Shown here: positions 51,513 to 61,913 of the stretch, piece after piece
Layout: every line of letters begins with the position of its first letter
Numbering within the stretch: position 1 is the first letter of the stretch
NCBI GenBank assembly: GCA_934045075.1
Contig: OW203740.1
Coordinates: forward strand, 18,551,878-18,615,877
Length of the DNA stretch: 64,000 nucleotides
Direction: 5' to 3'
DNA from: Yponomeuta sedellus
Taxonomy: Eukaryota; Arthropoda; Insecta; Lepidoptera; Yponomeutidae
Program-made: the position numbers and the translations under genes
The notes under the pieces: model-generated
What the model was told of the DNA's origin: nothing
What the model saw: the letters and a program-made list of their open reading frames with translations, nothing else
The model's database searches: none

Positions 51513-52865
51513 CTGAAACAAAAATAGAAGTAGTTAAAGCAACATGTCACCAAAGGGCTATATTTGAATTTGAAGGAAATTTAGGATAGACAATGCCCTG
51601 TTGAAATAAGGGGTATTTAAGGGATAGATGCAATGAATGGCAAAGAAATAAAAAGGACCCATAATCAACTCTGTGAAGCCATTTCAGTATCTTGCGCCAT
51701 ATTGCTGTTCTTACCTATAGTTAGATAGAATATTATTATCTGTTATTAGCTCTTAGTAACCTATTTCTTCTACTAGCATAATTTTGTAAGCTGATGATTC
51801 TCCAAACTGTATAAATAAATAAATAAAGAATCATATTATTAGTCTTATTTGTAAAAACTTGATTCCTGAAAACGCTTCTTAAACACTAAATAAAACAGTC
51901 AGTGGCAGAGACTTGGAAAACATTTAACCACAGACTAAATAAACTGCATCTGAGGCACAGAACATAAAAAAAGAGTAGAAGTCGTAAGTGGGCGGTGCCC
52001 GCGTGCCTCGCATTAGCAATGTATTGCCTATGCGTAGTCGGTGACAGTTTTATTGACTTCAGTTGCCGTGCGCTTCTTGTAAAGAAAAAAATGGTGAAAA
52101 CTTTATTAAACTGCCTTGTTATGCTGTGTTAGAGAGTAAAAATAAAAGTTGGGGACCAAAATATACCGATCATGGCGTAACATTTCATCTGCAAGACGTA
52201 TTTCATTGGATTTTTAATTAAATTTGTGATGACATGAACACGGAAACCAATCCGAAAATGAAAAAGTGAACCCACCTTTATTTACTGGTTACTAAAGTTA
52301 AATTTTCAACGAAGATAATGTACATTCTCTAGAAATTTCTGTCAAAATTTGAATTCTACTCAATTACGGATGGGGGTACACATGATACAAATCTATCGAT
52401 AGTTAATTGTCTATGACTTAGTAGTCATACATACTTAACGGTACCTAAGTATTGTAAATTCCAATTCGTCTAAGTAGGTAAAATAATTATTGTTCTTTTA
52501 TACCTACTTCCTAAGTGCCTTGCATATGCACCCGGTAGCCGTCCGGTCGCCGGGCTGGGTAAAGTAGTAATGTATGAGCTACGGTCGCCGGCTGGTCATT
52601 GTGCATGTGAAAACTGGCATTGGAGCTCATACATTACTTTAATACAAGACATGACATAAGCACATACAAGACATGAGCACAGCTAGATCGCGCTATAGTT
52701 TTTCTTCACTAGTTTATCAGGGACTGAAATATTTAAGAAACTATCAAAGTAATTTTAATCTTTTATTTTTAAATATTCCCACCGAGATGTAAAGTGAGGT
52801 TATCGAAAACGACTCATGGTTTTTTTTACTTCAGTTCAAAACATTAAGTAAATTACTTATAATAT
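51513..52865. other. Probable OST4 intron; THAP-like relic and hairpin inside
   Basis: No gene recognised on either strand. ATGGTGAAAACTTTATTAAA at about 52091 leads into a broken reading resembling the start of a THAP finger (GVTFHLQDV). AAAGTAGTAATGTATGAGCT near 52560 is repeated inverted near 52624. Confidence 0.35.
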
Positions 52866-53113
52866 TTAAAAACCTATTTAGAGGCTAAAAACTTCACCCA
52901 TGCTGGGATTCGAACCCGCAACCTCTGGCTATCCGTACCAGCGCTCTACCAATTGAGCCAATGGGCGACTCACGGCATCAGTGAAATTTTCGAACCTCTT
53001 TACAATATTCTCTGTATTACGTACAGGCAGCGACATCTGACTTAAGCAAATTGCATTACTTACAGCCCCGACTACCTACTTTGCAGTTAGGTTTTAACAT
53101 CAGAACGATATCG
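52866..53113 (-). mobile_element. SINE family A, long copy
   Basis: Same structure as 46219-46431, ending with TAGCCTCTAAATAGGTTTTT on the minus strand. It faces a partial inverted copy at 53125-53243. Confidence 0.8.
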
Positions 53114-53124
53114 TTCATGTGGGT

Positions 53125-53243
53125 ACAGTGATATCGTTCCGATGTTAAAACCTAACTGCAAGTAGGTAGTCGGGGCTGTAAGTAATGCAATTTGCTTAAG
53201 TCAGATGTCGCTGCCTGTACGTAATACAGAGAATATTGTAAAG
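53125..53243 (+). mobile_element. SINE family A, upstream part only
   Basis: It contains TGATATCGTTCCGATGTTAA, AGTCGGGGCTGTAAGTAATG and TGTCGCTGCCTGTACGTAAT but stops before the tRNA-like module. It is the inverted mate of 52990-53113, so the pair can fold into a hairpin of about 100 bp. Confidence 0.75.
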
Positions 53244-54062
53244 GGGTTAAAGCTAGTTTTAATAAGAGACATTATTTTAAAATATTATGGAATCTACCAC
53301 ATTGTTTTATTTGTGTATGTATCCATCCTATTAGTATTAATTCTTTATTGCACAAAAGATAATGTAAAAAAGATGCATTTTCTACCAGTCAACCCGCAGG
53401 CCAAAAAGAAATAGCTTAAAATACTTCTGAGTACCAGTATTCGTATTCGGCCGTTAATGTATTAAACTGTTTAATTTGTCGATAGGTTCTCCCTATCGAC
53501 AAACTAGAACTCGCATTGTCCCATCCCAAACTGAGAATGTACTTGTTTTTCAATTTTGAACTTTATGTCTTACTAGGTAAAAGTTCTTTTCGGTCCGACG
53601 CAGCGGTAGTTCCATCTAGTGTAGAGTAGCGTTACTACAAAATGTCAACCCTTATTTCATCATTGTCATTTGACTTTGATCATTGTTAACATTCTGAAAA
53701 GGCGCATATTATACTCGAAACTTTTATGATGTACACCTTTTCGGCATTGACTTTATTTACCAATGGCAGCTTGGCATTCGTAGTGTGCGTTTGGTTTATA
53801 AGTATCAGTTTGGTTACACTGGTTTTCGTACTAATGTGTCATGTCACTACTTCTACTCTTTTTTTATGTTCTGTGATCTGAGGAGTGTAGAGAATTGTGT
53901 TTTATAAATAAGGCCATCAATTCCTAACAATAACTTTACACTTCTTTTGACACTACCTAGACTCATTTCCATTTTCATTCAAAGGGAAACATGTAACCAC
54001 AGATTATTTAAACTGTCTATGAGGAGTGTTTAAGAAGAATCATGTAAGGACCATTATTTTTT
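53244..54062. other. Probable OST4 intron, nothing recognised
   Basis: Contains a small hairpin around TTTGTCGATAGGTTCTCCCTATCGACAAA (53487-53515) and no gene. Confidence 0.4.
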
Positions 54063-54203
54063 TTAAAACCTATTTAGAGTCTAAAAATTCCACCCATGCC
54101 AAGATTCGAACCCGTGACCTCTGGCTGTCCGTGCCAGTGCTCTTTCCAACTGAACTAACGGGCGACTCACCGGCATCAGTTATCAGGGTTAGTGCATTAA
54201 AAA
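54063..54203 (-). mobile_element. SINE family A, 5'-truncated
   Basis: It keeps the tRNA-like module (GGTCACGGGTTCGAATCTTG on the minus strand) and the TAGACTCTAAATAGG tail, but lacks the long upstream part. Confidence 0.75.
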
Positions 54204-54646
54204 CAATATAACCATTATTTTTTGCGTCCTGGCAGACTTATGTCAAGGAAATGTTACTAATACTCTCAGGTATTTATATAATTTTAAATTAGGTATTTAC
54301 CGATGCATTGATTTATTTAAACAATATGATAAATAGTGGTTAATATGGGTATTGCTTATTGATATTTGTTATATTTAACACAACTTTATGCAAATGAATA
54401 TAATTATAGTTATTTCAAATACAACTACCAACCTGATTCTCATGTTGAGTTTGATAATTAAATTCAACATGGATGGAATTTAATTTTTTCAGACTTTTGC
54501 AGTGAGTGTTCTTTTAGCTCACTGTACAGTACAGGCGCTAACAAAGCTATTACAATACATGTCCCATTTCAGTTCTCAAGGTGTAAATGAGTTTATAAAT
54601 AGTAGAAGCTAATAGGAACATTCGAATCTTCTTTTAAATAACTCTA

Positions 54647-54891
54647 AGTTGGTCAATTAGTTTGATGATTGACAACATAGAACCCACAATGGTTTGATTC
54701 ACGCAAAGTGGCTTGTATTATATTCGGATGCATGCTTCTTTTCTCATCAATTGATTGACTTGAAGGAACATTGACCAAGATTTAAGCTTAGAAAAGAAGC
54801 ATGCATCCGAATATAATACAAGCCACTTTGCGTGAATCAAACCATTGTGGGTTTTATGTTGTCAAACAATCATCAAACTAATTGACCAACT
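54647..54891. mobile_element. Near-perfect hairpin MITE, 245 bp
   Basis: AGTTGGTCAATTAGTTTGAT opens the left arm, and its complement ATCAAACTAATTGACCAACT closes the right arm. The arms of about 95 bp include GGATGCATGCTTCTTTTC and pair almost completely around a loop of about 50 nt. No clear target duplication; no coding capacity. Confidence 0.75.
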
Positions 54892-55230
54892 ATTGTACAA
54901 TTGTACAATATTTTTCTACATATTAGAAATAAGGTTCATCTTTGTAACAAATTTATGTATTTACCTACACATCAAACATAAGTTATGTTAGAGGTGAAAA
55001 CACTGGTTGGGATGGGAAGACCTCAAAGTTACCGCTCTAGACCACGGCATGTAGAGATCTTTTATAAAGCCATATGTTCCTGATGAGGGCAATAGGATAT
55101 TAGTAAGTACACGTCAACTAATCGTGACGCTGAACTTTACTAACCAATGGTCACACTTAGCAATAAAATTGGAAGTAGTAACTTTAAAGTGGTAACTTGG
55201 TATGAATAGAGTTGTTTGGTTCTTACCATA

Positions 55231-55335
55231 TTATTTAGAGCTGTTGGCGTTGATATAGTGGTACAGGATTACCAGGAGAAAGATGGAAACACCCAGAACG
55301 TTAGCGAAGACCGCTAGTTGCATGTCGCTGATCAT
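55231..55335 (-). CDS. Ost4: OST4, oligosaccharyltransferase small membrane subunit
   Basis: A complete 34-residue protein from ATG 55333-55335 to TAA 55231-55233: it starts [19 protein letters not shown] and ends [13 protein letters not shown]4 proteins are 30-40 residue single-span membrane proteins that begin MITDVQLAIFxNxLGV in animals and stabilise the catalytic STT3 subunit of the ER N-glycosylation complex. The hydrophobic span is residues 8-26. The exon is bounded by an acceptor (TACTTTCAG, exon starts 55347) and a donor (ATG/GTAAGA, exon ends 55227) after the stop. 5' and 3' UTR exons therefore lie elsewhere. It is divergently oriented to NEDD1. Confidence 0.88.
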   Translation of the reverse strand: MISDMQLAVFANVLGVSIFLLVILYHYINANSSK

Positions 55336-55831
55336 GTTGGGATTGTGCTGAAAGTAGATAGAACAACGTCAGTGACGACAAAAGAATCGTGTTTTTAAGT
55401 ACTGCTAATGGCGAACAGATATAATTAAACTTACTTGCTGCCTGTTTACACTCAATAAAATACCAATTAGTTTTCAGCGCAAAACAGGGTTATGTAGGCA
55501 CACAGACTAATTACATTTACGACACGTCATATGTAAAAACAAAACACAGACTACATGGACAGGACGGAAACAAATGATTATTCGACGACTCGTAGGTAGA
55601 AAGCTGAGAATAGAGTTGTGATTCTACCCGGGTATTTACCCGAAATGGATAGATTCGCGGGAATATTCCCATTGAATCTACCTGACGGGTATTTATGAGG
55701 GTAAATACGTTTATTGGTGTTTTCGTTCGCTAAAATAGATTGCATTACCGTTAAATCAATTTTTACTCACGAGCCTCAGGACTATATTCAATATCTTTCA
55801 TTCTCTTTTGTCGAAAGAACGAAATAAGTAT

Positions 55832-56263
55832 GTATGTAGTAAGCGGAAGCTCGCCTTTCATCAGCTCCTTCACAGACCAGTAGCTCTTCCAGGCGTTGTC
55901 GATACGACGATCGATCTCCTTGTCTTGCCTGTTTTCGAAGGAGACTATCTGGCCTAGGTATGTGTACTCGCTGACGTATTGTATTTCCTGCCCATCTACC
56001 TCGAACCTACGTTTTGTGCTGTTAGTCATACACTGAGTCTTCGATCTGTTCATCCTCAGTCCAACCTCAAGGCTCGCGTCACTGAGATCTTGCAACATAT
56101 GTTGCAGTTCAAGAGCTGTAGAAGCAAACAAGACAATGTCATCGGCAAAACGAAGGTTAGTAAGCCTTTTGCTGCCACCAACCTCAATGCCTTTACTAGC
56201 CCGTGGACCTGACAATGTCTTGAATATCTCTTCCAATGTACTGGTAAATAGCTTTGGAGACAG
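55832..56263 (-). pseudogene. RTE reverse-transcriptase fragment inside foldback element 2
   Basis: The minus strand reads LLSPKLFTSTLEEIFKTL, then LRFADDIVLFAST (catalytic Asp-Asp), then EYTYLGQIVSFENRQD and KELMKGELPLTTY. This is the central RT domain of an RTE-type LINE, motifs 4 to 7. It stops abruptly at both ends where foldback arm sequence resumes. The frame is open throughout, so capture was recent or the fragment is short. Confidence 0.85.
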
Positions 56264-56411
56264 CAGAAAGAATAAATATTGAATTATATTTCAACTGGGT
56301 TAGATTTTTTTTTACATTATTGTATTATCATTTGATATCGCAATAAACATGGCAACATTGACAAAGGAAAAATAACAAAATTTCTGTTTGCTCAAATAAG
56401 TCATTAACTTA

Positions 56412-56516
56412 TGAACCTATTTAGAGGCTGAAAATTCCACCCATGCCGGGATTTGAACCCGCGACTTCTGGCTATCCGTGCCAGCGCTCTTTCCAACTGA
56501 GCTAATAAGCGACTCA
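56412..56516 (-). mobile_element. SINE family A in left arm of foldback 2
   Basis: It has the tRNA-like module with GGGTTCAAATCCCGGCATGG on the minus strand and the TAGCCTCTAAATAGGTTC junction. It mirrors the plus copy at 56627-56845 at the same position in the other arm. Confidence 0.8.
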
Positions 56517-56626
56517 ATGAGGGAAATCGAAGAATGAGTGACGTACATAATTTAAATATTTGAAAATGATAGATAGAAAAAGAAATAAAAATGGTGTAAA
56601 GAGGTTTGCACCGTTACAACCTAACT

Positions 56627-56845
56627 GCAAAGTAGGTAGGTACTCGGGGCTGCAAGTGATGCAAATTTTTTCAGCCAGATGTCGCTGCCTGCACGTAATA
56701 CAGAGAATAGTTCAAAGAGGTTCGAAATTTCACTGATGCCGGTGAGTCACCCATTAGCTCAGTTGGAAAGAGCGCTGGCACGGATAGCCAGAAGTCACGG
56801 GTTCGAATCCCGGCATGGGTGGAATTTATAGCCTCTAAATAGTTT
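56627..56845 (+). mobile_element. SINE family A in right arm of foldback 2
   Basis: Long copy. The upstream part runs from AACCTAACTGCAAAGTAGG, followed by the module CACCCATTAGCTCAGTTGGA and CACGGGTTCGAATCCCGGCA with a closing 7-bp acceptor-like stem (CACCCAT/ATGGGTG). The anticodon loop ACGGATA lacks the usual U33, so it is not a functional tRNA. Confidence 0.8.
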
Positions 56846-58369
56846 CATAGGTTAATGACTTATTTGAGCAAACAGAAATTTTGTTATTTATCCTTTGTCA
56901 ATGTTGCCATGTTTATAGTGAAATCAAATGATAATACAATAATGTAAAATTTTTTTCTGACCCAATTGAAACATAATTCAATATTTATTATTTACTAGGA
57001 CTCCATTATTTGAGACTAACTTTTGAAATACTGCAAAAATATTTGAATAATTTTGAGTTTGAGTAACAAATTTTGATAAAGCGAAAAAGATCTGTCAGGA
57101 TCATGACAAGTGGCAAACGCTGATCTCTGCGTACGCGATACGGGTGTGTGAATATGTTACGCTATGTTATGTTTTTTGTTAATTTGATTTTATTGAAATC
57201 AAATAAATGAATATGAATCATTCTAGGTTCTCCGTTGAGGAAATCTCCTCAACGGAGAACCTAGAATGATAGAGAATGATGTGAGACGTGTGGGAAATGC
57301 ATTAAGATGGTAGTGAGTGAGTTGGGCAACGATCTCTTGGTATCGCATTTCTCTGTAGTACTTACTCGTTTTCTGTTGTAATTTTTGCTTAAAAGAATGA
57401 AGAAATCGCAAAATCATTTAACTTTATTACTATTTATATTTAGATAATATTTAGATATTTAATGAAATAGAAAGTAAATATTCATTTGTAAACACGACTT
57501 TTTAAAATAGATGACACCGTGTCGGAGATGGCAAACGAATTGGCCAAGCACAGGCAATGACAGGATCATGTAACCACGTTCTTTTCCCAGATCTAACTAA
57601 CTAATCATCTTACTTTGCCGTAATCAGATCTTATCAGAAATTTCTGCTAAAGATCTCAATAATACAGATTAAATAAGGTGAAACTCGAATAGTTTCCTAC
57701 TATCCGTTGTGAAGATCTAGTGTCTGAAGGGTCTGATGATGGCACTAGAATTTGGGTACTTTGCTGTGCCATCTAAGAACTTGTCACCAAGTTTCAACAA
57801 AGATCTCATAAATACTAATCGAATTTAAAGTACAAACTCAAATGGTCTACTGCTATCCGTTGAGGAGATCCCATACACACCTTCCAGCGCTATCATCAGA
57901 CCATCCTCCCCAAGTTTAAACAAAGATCTCATCAATACCGATCAAATAAGACCCTAACTAAAAGATTTTACTGTCAAAAACCAATTCAAAATATTTACCG
58001 TCAGTTTTCGTTAAATACTCAGTAGAAACTGGTATTTATGGTTATTTACTCTCGGGCGGATAATTACTAAGTAAGAATCTTTAACAATCTCTCAATAATT
58101 CATGAAATAAGTCCATCACAAAAAAGTTATTTTCTTGAGATATACTTATTTCGTTCTTTCGTCAAAAAAGAATGAAAGATATTGAATATAGTCTTGAGGC
58201 TCGTGAGTAAAAATGGTTTTAACGGTAATGCAATCTATTTTAGCGAGCGAAAACACCAATAAACGTATTTACCTACATAAATACCCCTTTCGGCTATTTA
58301 CCCGTTTTGGGTATTTACCCGGGAATATACCTTTCAGGTATATTCCCACGACCCAACTCTAGCTGAGAA

Positions 58370-58728
58370 TGCGTGTCGCACAGCTGACGCCTCGAGTAAT
58401 CGTCCATGTCTAAATGCAACTGTTTTTCGCTGGCTTAACCTGTGGTCTTGTCTGTCATAGTGTTTATATACTCTGTGTGTCATGTCTGTGGTGCTTGCTT
58501 GACAGACAGGTGGCAGCATGGTCTAAGACCTTAGCCGGTTCCTTGCGGGACGAACTAAAAAAAAAAAAAAATTGACAGACAGTCAGCTTGTCAAAAAATT
58601 GTGCGTTTTTCGGTTTCATCTCCGCGGTTCAAACGAAATCTGTTGTTTTTGTTTTATTTAGTCCTTTTCAGACTACCAAGATTACAGGTAGAGACTTTAC
58701 TTGATGCCGCCTGGAAAGTTCAGCTAAA
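58370..58728 (+). promoter_or_regulatory. NEDD1 upstream region
   Basis: These 359 bp separate foldback 2 from the NEDD1 ATG and must contain the core promoter or a 5' intron. No TATA box is evident. A poly-A run lies at 58556-58571. No repeat is recognised. Confidence 0.4.
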
Positions 58729-60649
58729 ATGTATTTGTCGTCAGTTAGTTCGCGTTTATTACTGCACGACACTAACAGTTGGGACGTGAAAAAAACTTAT
58801 GGGTGTTACGAGGGAATATTGCGGGATATAAGCTGGAGCGATGACGGAAAATACTTGCTGCAAGTACGTATTGCATATATCTTTAAGCTCTGTAAATTAT
58901 ATAAGAAATAGACGTACTCTGGAGTGGCTTATTATTACACTTGAAAAGTACATGCCTACCTATGGATACCTACAAATAAGATGAAACTTTCGTACAAGTG
59001 CCTCAAGAGGAGTGCCAATGCCAAGATGACGCATTACGCAATTTAAATGACAGTTACTTTCTGGATTGCAACAGCAATTTGTTCTCCATACAATACCATG
59101 TTGGATCACGAATTATTTGTGTCTGATCATGAATTATTGGTGTGTATTTATCATGTTTCAGGTGAATCCCAAAGGCTTAGTAGAGATACTGACCACTGCT
59201 GACCATGATGTACGAAGTCTCCAACATGTGCCATTCAAAGACACCTGGTCTGCTAGCTTCCATCGGGATGGACACCGAAATGTTGCAATAGGCACTAAAA
59301 GTGGCAATGTTTTGATTTGGGATACTAAAACTAAGACTATAATAAAAACATTCCCTACACCGACACAGCAGTCGGCTGTCAATTATGTCAGCTTTAATGC
59401 AAAGAATACCACTCTTGCTGCTACCATGCAAAATGGAGACACAGCCATCTACGGCCTGGTTTCAAACATCCCACTGCTAACGGTTAAATTACCATGCTCC
59501 AAAAGCATTTCTGCAATGAAGTTTCATCATGAGTCGAGAGCCTTGTTAGGCTTAGCAACAGATGAGGGCCATGTGGTGCTTCGTGACATCACTACAAATA
59601 AGGACAAAGTAATATTTGAGAATATTCATGCTTCCCCAGTCAGTGACATAGCATACTCACTAGTCAACAAAGATGTTATGCTCTCATCTGGATTTGACAA
59701 AATAATGCATGTGTATGATATTAGATTACAGAATGTAGTTTCAACAATCAAGACATCTCACACATTGACATCTCTAGCCATCAGCATTGAGAACCAGGTG
59801 GCTCTTGGCACCAAGAGTGGTATAATTCAAGTGTATGACTTGAGAGACCTCGCTAGTCCAATCGAACTGCTGCAGGGACACGAAGAAGAGGTATCTAAAG
59901 TGGCTTTTCAACCAGTCAGAAAAAAGATAATATCCACAGAAGTAAGTCTGCGTGAAGACACTGAAGTCACTACACCTCAAAGGTTAAGTGCAACTTACAA
60001 TAACCGAACTTCTGATATGTTTATTGTCAGTGACTCGCCACCGAGGAAAAACTTGGACCTTTCCAACCAGACAGGAGAAAATAAGGCTGATTCATTCTTA
60101 GTTATGATGGGTTTGGACAAGTCAAACAATGAGCTAGATGATGATATTGGTAAGAATGTGGAATTTGAAAGGCAAAGTGACCAACATGAAAAACGATACC
60201 GTCAATTAGACCATGAGAAGAATATTAGTAAAGCCTCAACACCTTTAAACAGCCGAACAGCAGATAATATTATCCTTCCTTCGCCCATCCCTACAGTTGC
60301 GTTTGAACAAATGTGCCATGGATCCAACTTCATGAATACTAAAACGTCTAGCACGAACCTGGTCAGGACACCCAGTCAAATTGATGAAAAAATTGTAGAG
60401 GATCTAAAGAACTTTGTAAAGATTAGTTTGACCGATGTGGCAGAAGACAATAGGAACTATTTCCTCCATATTATGATGTCACTGACTAAGCAAAAACTGT
60501 TTCTGGAGAAGCAGCTGACTGGAATGTCCATTCAGGTGCAAAGTTTAACACAGAATCAAAATGCATTAGTGGAGATGAACAGGAAGCTTGCCTTAGAGAT
60601 TGAGCAGTTGAAGTCTCAACTCAGTATCTTATCATCTAGAAAGGACTAG
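58729..60649 (+). CDS. Nedd1: NEDD1 homologue (WD40 gamma-tubulin recruitment factor), two exons
   Basis: Exon 1 is 58729-58863 (45 codons, MYLSSVSSRLLLHDTNSWDV...) and exon 2 is 59162-60649. The intron is 298 bp, GTACGT...TTTCAG, phase 0. The protein has 540 residues. WD40 repeats fill about residues 15-295 (e.g. GTKSGNVLIWDTKT, GTKSGIIQVYDLRDL). A polar low-complexity linker follows, and an alpha-helical C-terminal domain (about 455-540; EDLKNFVKISLTDVAEDN, then a coiled coil LEIEQLKSQLSIL). In animals NEDD1 binds the gamma-tubulin ring complex through this C-terminal domain and brings it to centrosomes and spindles. N-terminal WD40, linker and C-terminal helix fit the family. No canonical AATAAA follows closely. 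Confidence 0.88.
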
Positions 60650-60778
60650 CTAAAAGTGGATTTAATTTATTAGAGCTTTATTTAATTGAAATAGATAATG
60701 AAGTCTACTTATTCCCATTACATTGCATTTAACAAAATACAAAATAGGAAGAAAACCATATAAATTATGTATGAATTT

Positions 60779-60867
60779 AAAAACCTATTTAGAGGCTAAA
60801 AATTTCACCCATGCCGGGATTCGAACCCGCAACCTCTGGCTATCCGTACCAGCGCTCTACCAATTGA
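60779..60867 (-). mobile_element. SINE family A, 5'-truncated with target duplication
   Basis: It is flanked by a 12-bp exact repeat ATGTATGAATTT (60767-60778 and 60868-60879). The minus-strand copy begins inside the tRNA-like module and ends TAGCCTCTAAATAGGTTTTT. This fixes the true 3' end of family A and shows retroposition. Confidence 0.85.
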
Positions 60868-60879
60868 ATGTATGAATTT

Positions 60880-61279
60880 GTCCTGATTAAAATATTTGTT
60901 CGTTTCTGTAATTGGAATGATAAATTAGTGAAAACAATATGAAATAATTGTTATTTATTTCTGTGATTGGAAGACAATATTCAAATGGGTTTTGTGTGCC
61001 ATCTGTAGAAAATATTTTGTAAGTTTAGCATTATGGTATTACGGTGAATCTCTATGTGGCGTTACTTGTTACATTGTTGTACCACACCGTGTGAAAGAAA
61101 AAAATATATATTGAGGGGCAACCTTTCCAAAGATATTTTCGAGCACAAATCGAGAATGACTATAAAAAAGAGATTAATGAATTTTTGGTTAGCCTTTGTA
61201 CGTTTTTTATTTTCGGAGAATGTAATCAGAGTGGATTTTTCCTCTGTGGCAATACAATATAACTAGGCGATGGACTTTC
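60880..61279. other. Intergenic downstream of NEDD1, nothing recognised
   Basis: AT-rich, without a supported gene; the 70-codon frame at 61054-61266 has no recognisable features. Confidence 0.45.
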
Positions 61280-61410
61280 CAGCCTGGGTAGTACGACGAC
61301 GCGAGTCGCGACTTATACGTCAAAAGTCGCGACTTTCCAATACAATTGTCAAATTCTGACATTTCATCGCGACAAAACGGGTGACTCGCATCATTGTACT
61401 ACCCAGGCTG
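61280..61410. mobile_element. MITE with CAGCCTGGGTAGTAC ends, copy 1 (131 bp)
   Basis: It starts CAGCCTGGGTAGTACGACGA and ends TTGTACTACCCAGGCTG. The interior has GCGAGTCGCGACTT-like palindromes and GTCAAATTCTGACATTT. A related copy is at 61789-61913. No ORF; target duplication not evident. Confidence 0.7.
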
Positions 61411-61788
61411 AGCAACATCGCGATGTCAGCGCAAAAAAACAAATACTTCCTTGCCTTAGATGCATCTTCGAGGTCTTATTTATGTGTTAGTTATTTTCTG
61501 GAATATAATTTTTAAAAGTTTGAGGCCCTGTGTGGTTTTTCCAATTTTCCGTTAGGTACTAACTATGAGCCAGCGAATTATTTTGTTTTAACCTTACTAA
61601 AAATCGTAGGTGCCCCAATGTAAAGTATTGTATAAATTAAAAGTTGTTATAAAAATTCTAATGAGTCGCACGAGGTTTTCATTTCAGCCACACGCCCACA
61701 ACGAAAATAAGATTTAGGGTTAAAGAAATATTCTAACATAGTTCTACTCATATAAACAACTTGCTCAAGGAACAACCCCTTCCTGAGT

Positions 61789-61913
61789 AGTACGATGACC
61801 GGAGTCACGCGTTTAGTGGCGCAAAAATGTCAGAATTTGACAATATACTTGACAGTCGCAGCTATTGACATTTTACAATAATCGTGGCAAGGGTCATCGT
61901 ACTACCCAGGCTG
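61789..61913. mobile_element. MITE with CAGCCTGGGTAGTAC ends, copy 2
   Basis: Same ends (left end degraded to CCTGAGTAGTACGATGAC, right end GTCATCGTACTACCCAGGCTG-like) and the same interior GTCAGAATTTGACA motif. It lies 380 bp from copy 1 and is clearly diverged from it. Confidence 0.65.

Larger units (their letters stand above)
55611..58361. mobile_element. Long-arm foldback DNA transposon 2 (8-bp TSD)
   Basis: It starts TAGAGTTGTGATTCTACC and ends ACCCAACTCTA. The exact 8-bp GCTGAGAA duplication flanks it (55603-55610 and 58362-58369). It is the same family as 10021-13271 but in the opposite orientation: the TGTGATTCTACCC end is left here and right there. The right arm (56850-58361) is nearly complete. 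Most of the left arm is replaced by an RTE fragment (55832-56263). Both arms carry a family A SINE near the centre. About 330 bp at 57240-57570 has no counterpart in element 1. Confidence 0.85.

Noticed and set aside
56748..56822. A real tRNA gene (closed acceptor stem, D and T stems).
   Set aside because: The anticodon loop lacks U33, the T stem is imperfect, and the same sequence recurs as SINE copies with shared non-tRNA flanks and target duplications.
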